Assembly: GCF_902506655.1 (NCBI RefSeq)
Contig: NZ_LR734808.1
Span: forward strand, 3,470,501-3,534,500
From: Marinoscillum sp. 108
GTDB taxonomy: Bacteria > Bacteroidota > Bacteroidia > Cytophagales > Cyclobacteriaceae
Direction of reading: 5' to 3'
Length of the DNA stretch: 64,000 nt
Below the pieces are notes generated by a model. The model was not told the origin of the DNA, did no database searches, and was given only the letters and a program-made list of their open reading frames with translations. Numbering within the stretch: the stretch's first letter is position 1; each line of letters begins with the position of its first letter. Shown one piece after another: positions 62,808-64,000 of this stretch. The position numbers and the translations under genes are program-made.

Positions 62808-64000
62808 ATGAGCCTTGAAATGAAAGTACCGGCAGTAGGTGAATCAATCACGGAAGTCACGGTAGCACAATGGACCAAAAAGGACGGAGATATTGTGGAG
62901 ATGGATGAGGTGATTTGCGAACTGGAATCAGACAAAGCCACCTTTGAAGTGACAGCAGAAGCGGCTGGGCAGCTGAGTATCAAAGCTCAGGAAGGAGATA
63001 CTTTGGATATAGGTGCAGTACTCTGCACTATAGATGAGTCGAAGGCTCCGGCCGGAGAGGATGCCCCTAAAACAAGCGAACCTGCATCAGCGGGTGCTGC
63101 TAAGGAAAGCAAGGCTACCGGGGAGACTGTCGAAATGAAAGTACCGGCTGTTGGAGAGTCCATCAATGAGGTGACCATTTCGTCCTGGACTAAAAAGAGT
63201 GGTGATACTGTGGAGTTGGATGAGGTAATTGCAGAGATCGAGTCTGACAAGGCTACTTTCGAACTGACTGCTGAAGCCAATGGCAAGCTGGAGATCATAG
63301 CGGAGGAAGGTACTACCCTGGAAATAGGCGCCCTGATTTGTAAGATAGAAGTTACAGATGGGGGTGGAGCCAGCGCACCGGCATCTTCATCCTCTTCAGG
63401 GAGCGCAGCCAGTGGCTCCTCCGAGTCTAAGGAGACTTATGCTACGGGACATGCATCACCAGCCGCAGCAAAGATCCTACAGGAAAAAGGAATATCCGCC
63501 GACGCGGTGACGGGTAGTGGAAAAGACGGGCGTATTACCAAGGAAGATGCGATGAACGCTGAAAAATCAGCTCCTAAGCAGGAGGTTATCAAAGATAAGG
63601 CTCCCGCAAAGCCTGAGTCTAAGCCTGCTTTCGAGGCTCCAGAAATAAAATCTGGTGTAAGTCGTGGGCAGAATCGCCAGAAAATGACTTCTCTGAGAAA
63701 AACGGTTTCCAGAAGGCTAGTCTCCGTGAAGAATGAGACCGCCATGCTCACTACATTCAATGAAGTGAACATGGGGCCTATCATGGAGCTTAGAAAAAAA
63801 TACAAGGAGTCCTTCAAAGAGAAGTACGAGGTAGGATTGGGCTTCATGTCCTTTTTCACCAAAGCATGTACAATGGCTCTTCAGGATTGGCCGGCAGTGA
63901 ATGCCATGATCGATGGTGAAGAGATTGTCTACAGTGACTACTGTGATGTATCCATTGCCGTATCGGCTCCTAAGGGATTGGTGGTGCCTGTGATTCGAAA
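62808..64000 (+). CDS. sucB: Dihydrolipoamide succinyltransferase E2, 3' end outside window, two lipoyl domains
   Basis: At least 397 aa; the frame is open to the right edge. Two lipoyl domains in tandem, each with the lysine site ESDKATFE (near 62930 and 63242). A peripheral-subunit-binding domain follows (ASPAAAKILQEKGISA, GKDGRITKEDA), then the start of the acyltransferase domain (SLRKTVSRRLVSVKNETAML). Directly after sucA. Confidence 0.95.
   Translation, partial: MSLEMKVPAVGESITEVTVAQWTKKDGDIVEMDEVICELESDKATFEVTAEAAGQLSIKAQEGDTLDIGAVLCTIDESKAPAGEDAPKTSEPASAGAAKESKATGETVEMKVPAVGESINEVTISSWTKKSGDTVELDEVIAEIESDKATFELTAEANGKLEIIAEEGTTLEIGALICKIEVTDGGGASAPASSSSSGSAASGSSESKETYATGHASPAAAKILQEKGISADAVTGSGKDGRITKEDAMNAEKSAPKQEVIKDKAPAKPESKPAFEAPEIKSGVSRGQNRQKMTSLRKTVSRRLVSVKNETAMLTTFNEVNMGPIMELRKKYKESFKEKYEVGLGFMSFFTKACTMALQDWPAVNAMIDGEEIVYSDYCDVSIAVSAPKGLVVPVIR

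Overview
The window comes from a Bacteroidota chromosome, most likely of the Cytophagales type. Evidence: promoters of the form TTG/TTTG-19-TAnnTTTG, a type IX secretion C-terminal sorting domain on a secreted GH30 enzyme, a hybrid Reg_prop/Y_Y_Y regulator, a DUF4270 lipoprotein, absence of clear Shine-Dalgarno sites before most genes, and many secreted or lipoprotein products.

Layout. 1-9.4 kb: carbohydrate-use genes (partial GH2, Y_Y_Y-type regulator, multidomain GH30, Gfo/Idh/MocA oxidoreductase) and tRNA-Ser(UGA). 9.8-11.3 kb: a HipB-HipS-HipT split-kinase toxin-antitoxin operon with three operator-like palindromes. 11.3-32.2 kb: an integron-like cassette array of eleven units ending at a frameshifted tyrosine recombinase. 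32.3-64 kb: ordinary core genes (glmS, DUF4270, short glycogen-synthase-like gene, panC-panD, flippase, rfaE2-like, Zn-peptidase, acyl-CoA dehydrogenase, AraC regulator, Na/Pi transporters and a porin, M20 hydrolase, SPOR lipoprotein, secA, dapF, rplS, NarL-type two-component pair, trmD-rimM-rpsP, sucA-sucB).

The main discovery is the array. Between the genes lie imperfect inverted-repeat sites beginning ...AAC and ending GTT..., of two size classes (115-133 nt and 232-237 nt). For all eleven units, the 9-10 bases that start the unit (GTT...) are the exact reverse complement of the 9-10 bases that end it (...AAC), while neighbouring units have different sequences (units 7 and 8 share theirs). 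That is the signature of attC-bounded gene cassettes cut at G^TT, whose R' and R'' boxes pair only in the circular form of the same cassette. Most cassette genes read away from the recombinase. A canonical Bacteroidota promoter sits in the last codons of the recombinase gene and points into the first cassette, like an integron Pc, and an attI-like core lies between. The recombinase, however, lacks the extra segment typical of IntI, carries a Bacteroidota-type N-terminal domain, is in the same orientation as the cassettes, and is broken by one extra base.

The cassette cargo looks like a defence island: a Bpu10I-like restriction-modification system with two m5C methylases, two nuclease subunits and a controller; a SIR2-HerA system; a HigB-HigA toxin-antitoxin pair; an HNH nuclease; a PD-(D/E)XK-like protein; and several unknown membrane or secreted proteins. 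The restriction and SIR2-HerA cassettes share the same 5' and 3' 'shells' around unrelated cargo, which suggests exchange of cargo inside composite cassettes.

All calls come from reading sequence and translations; no alignments or database searches were run. Numbering of cassettes: X1 is distal (11.4 kb), X11 is next to the recombinase (31 kb).
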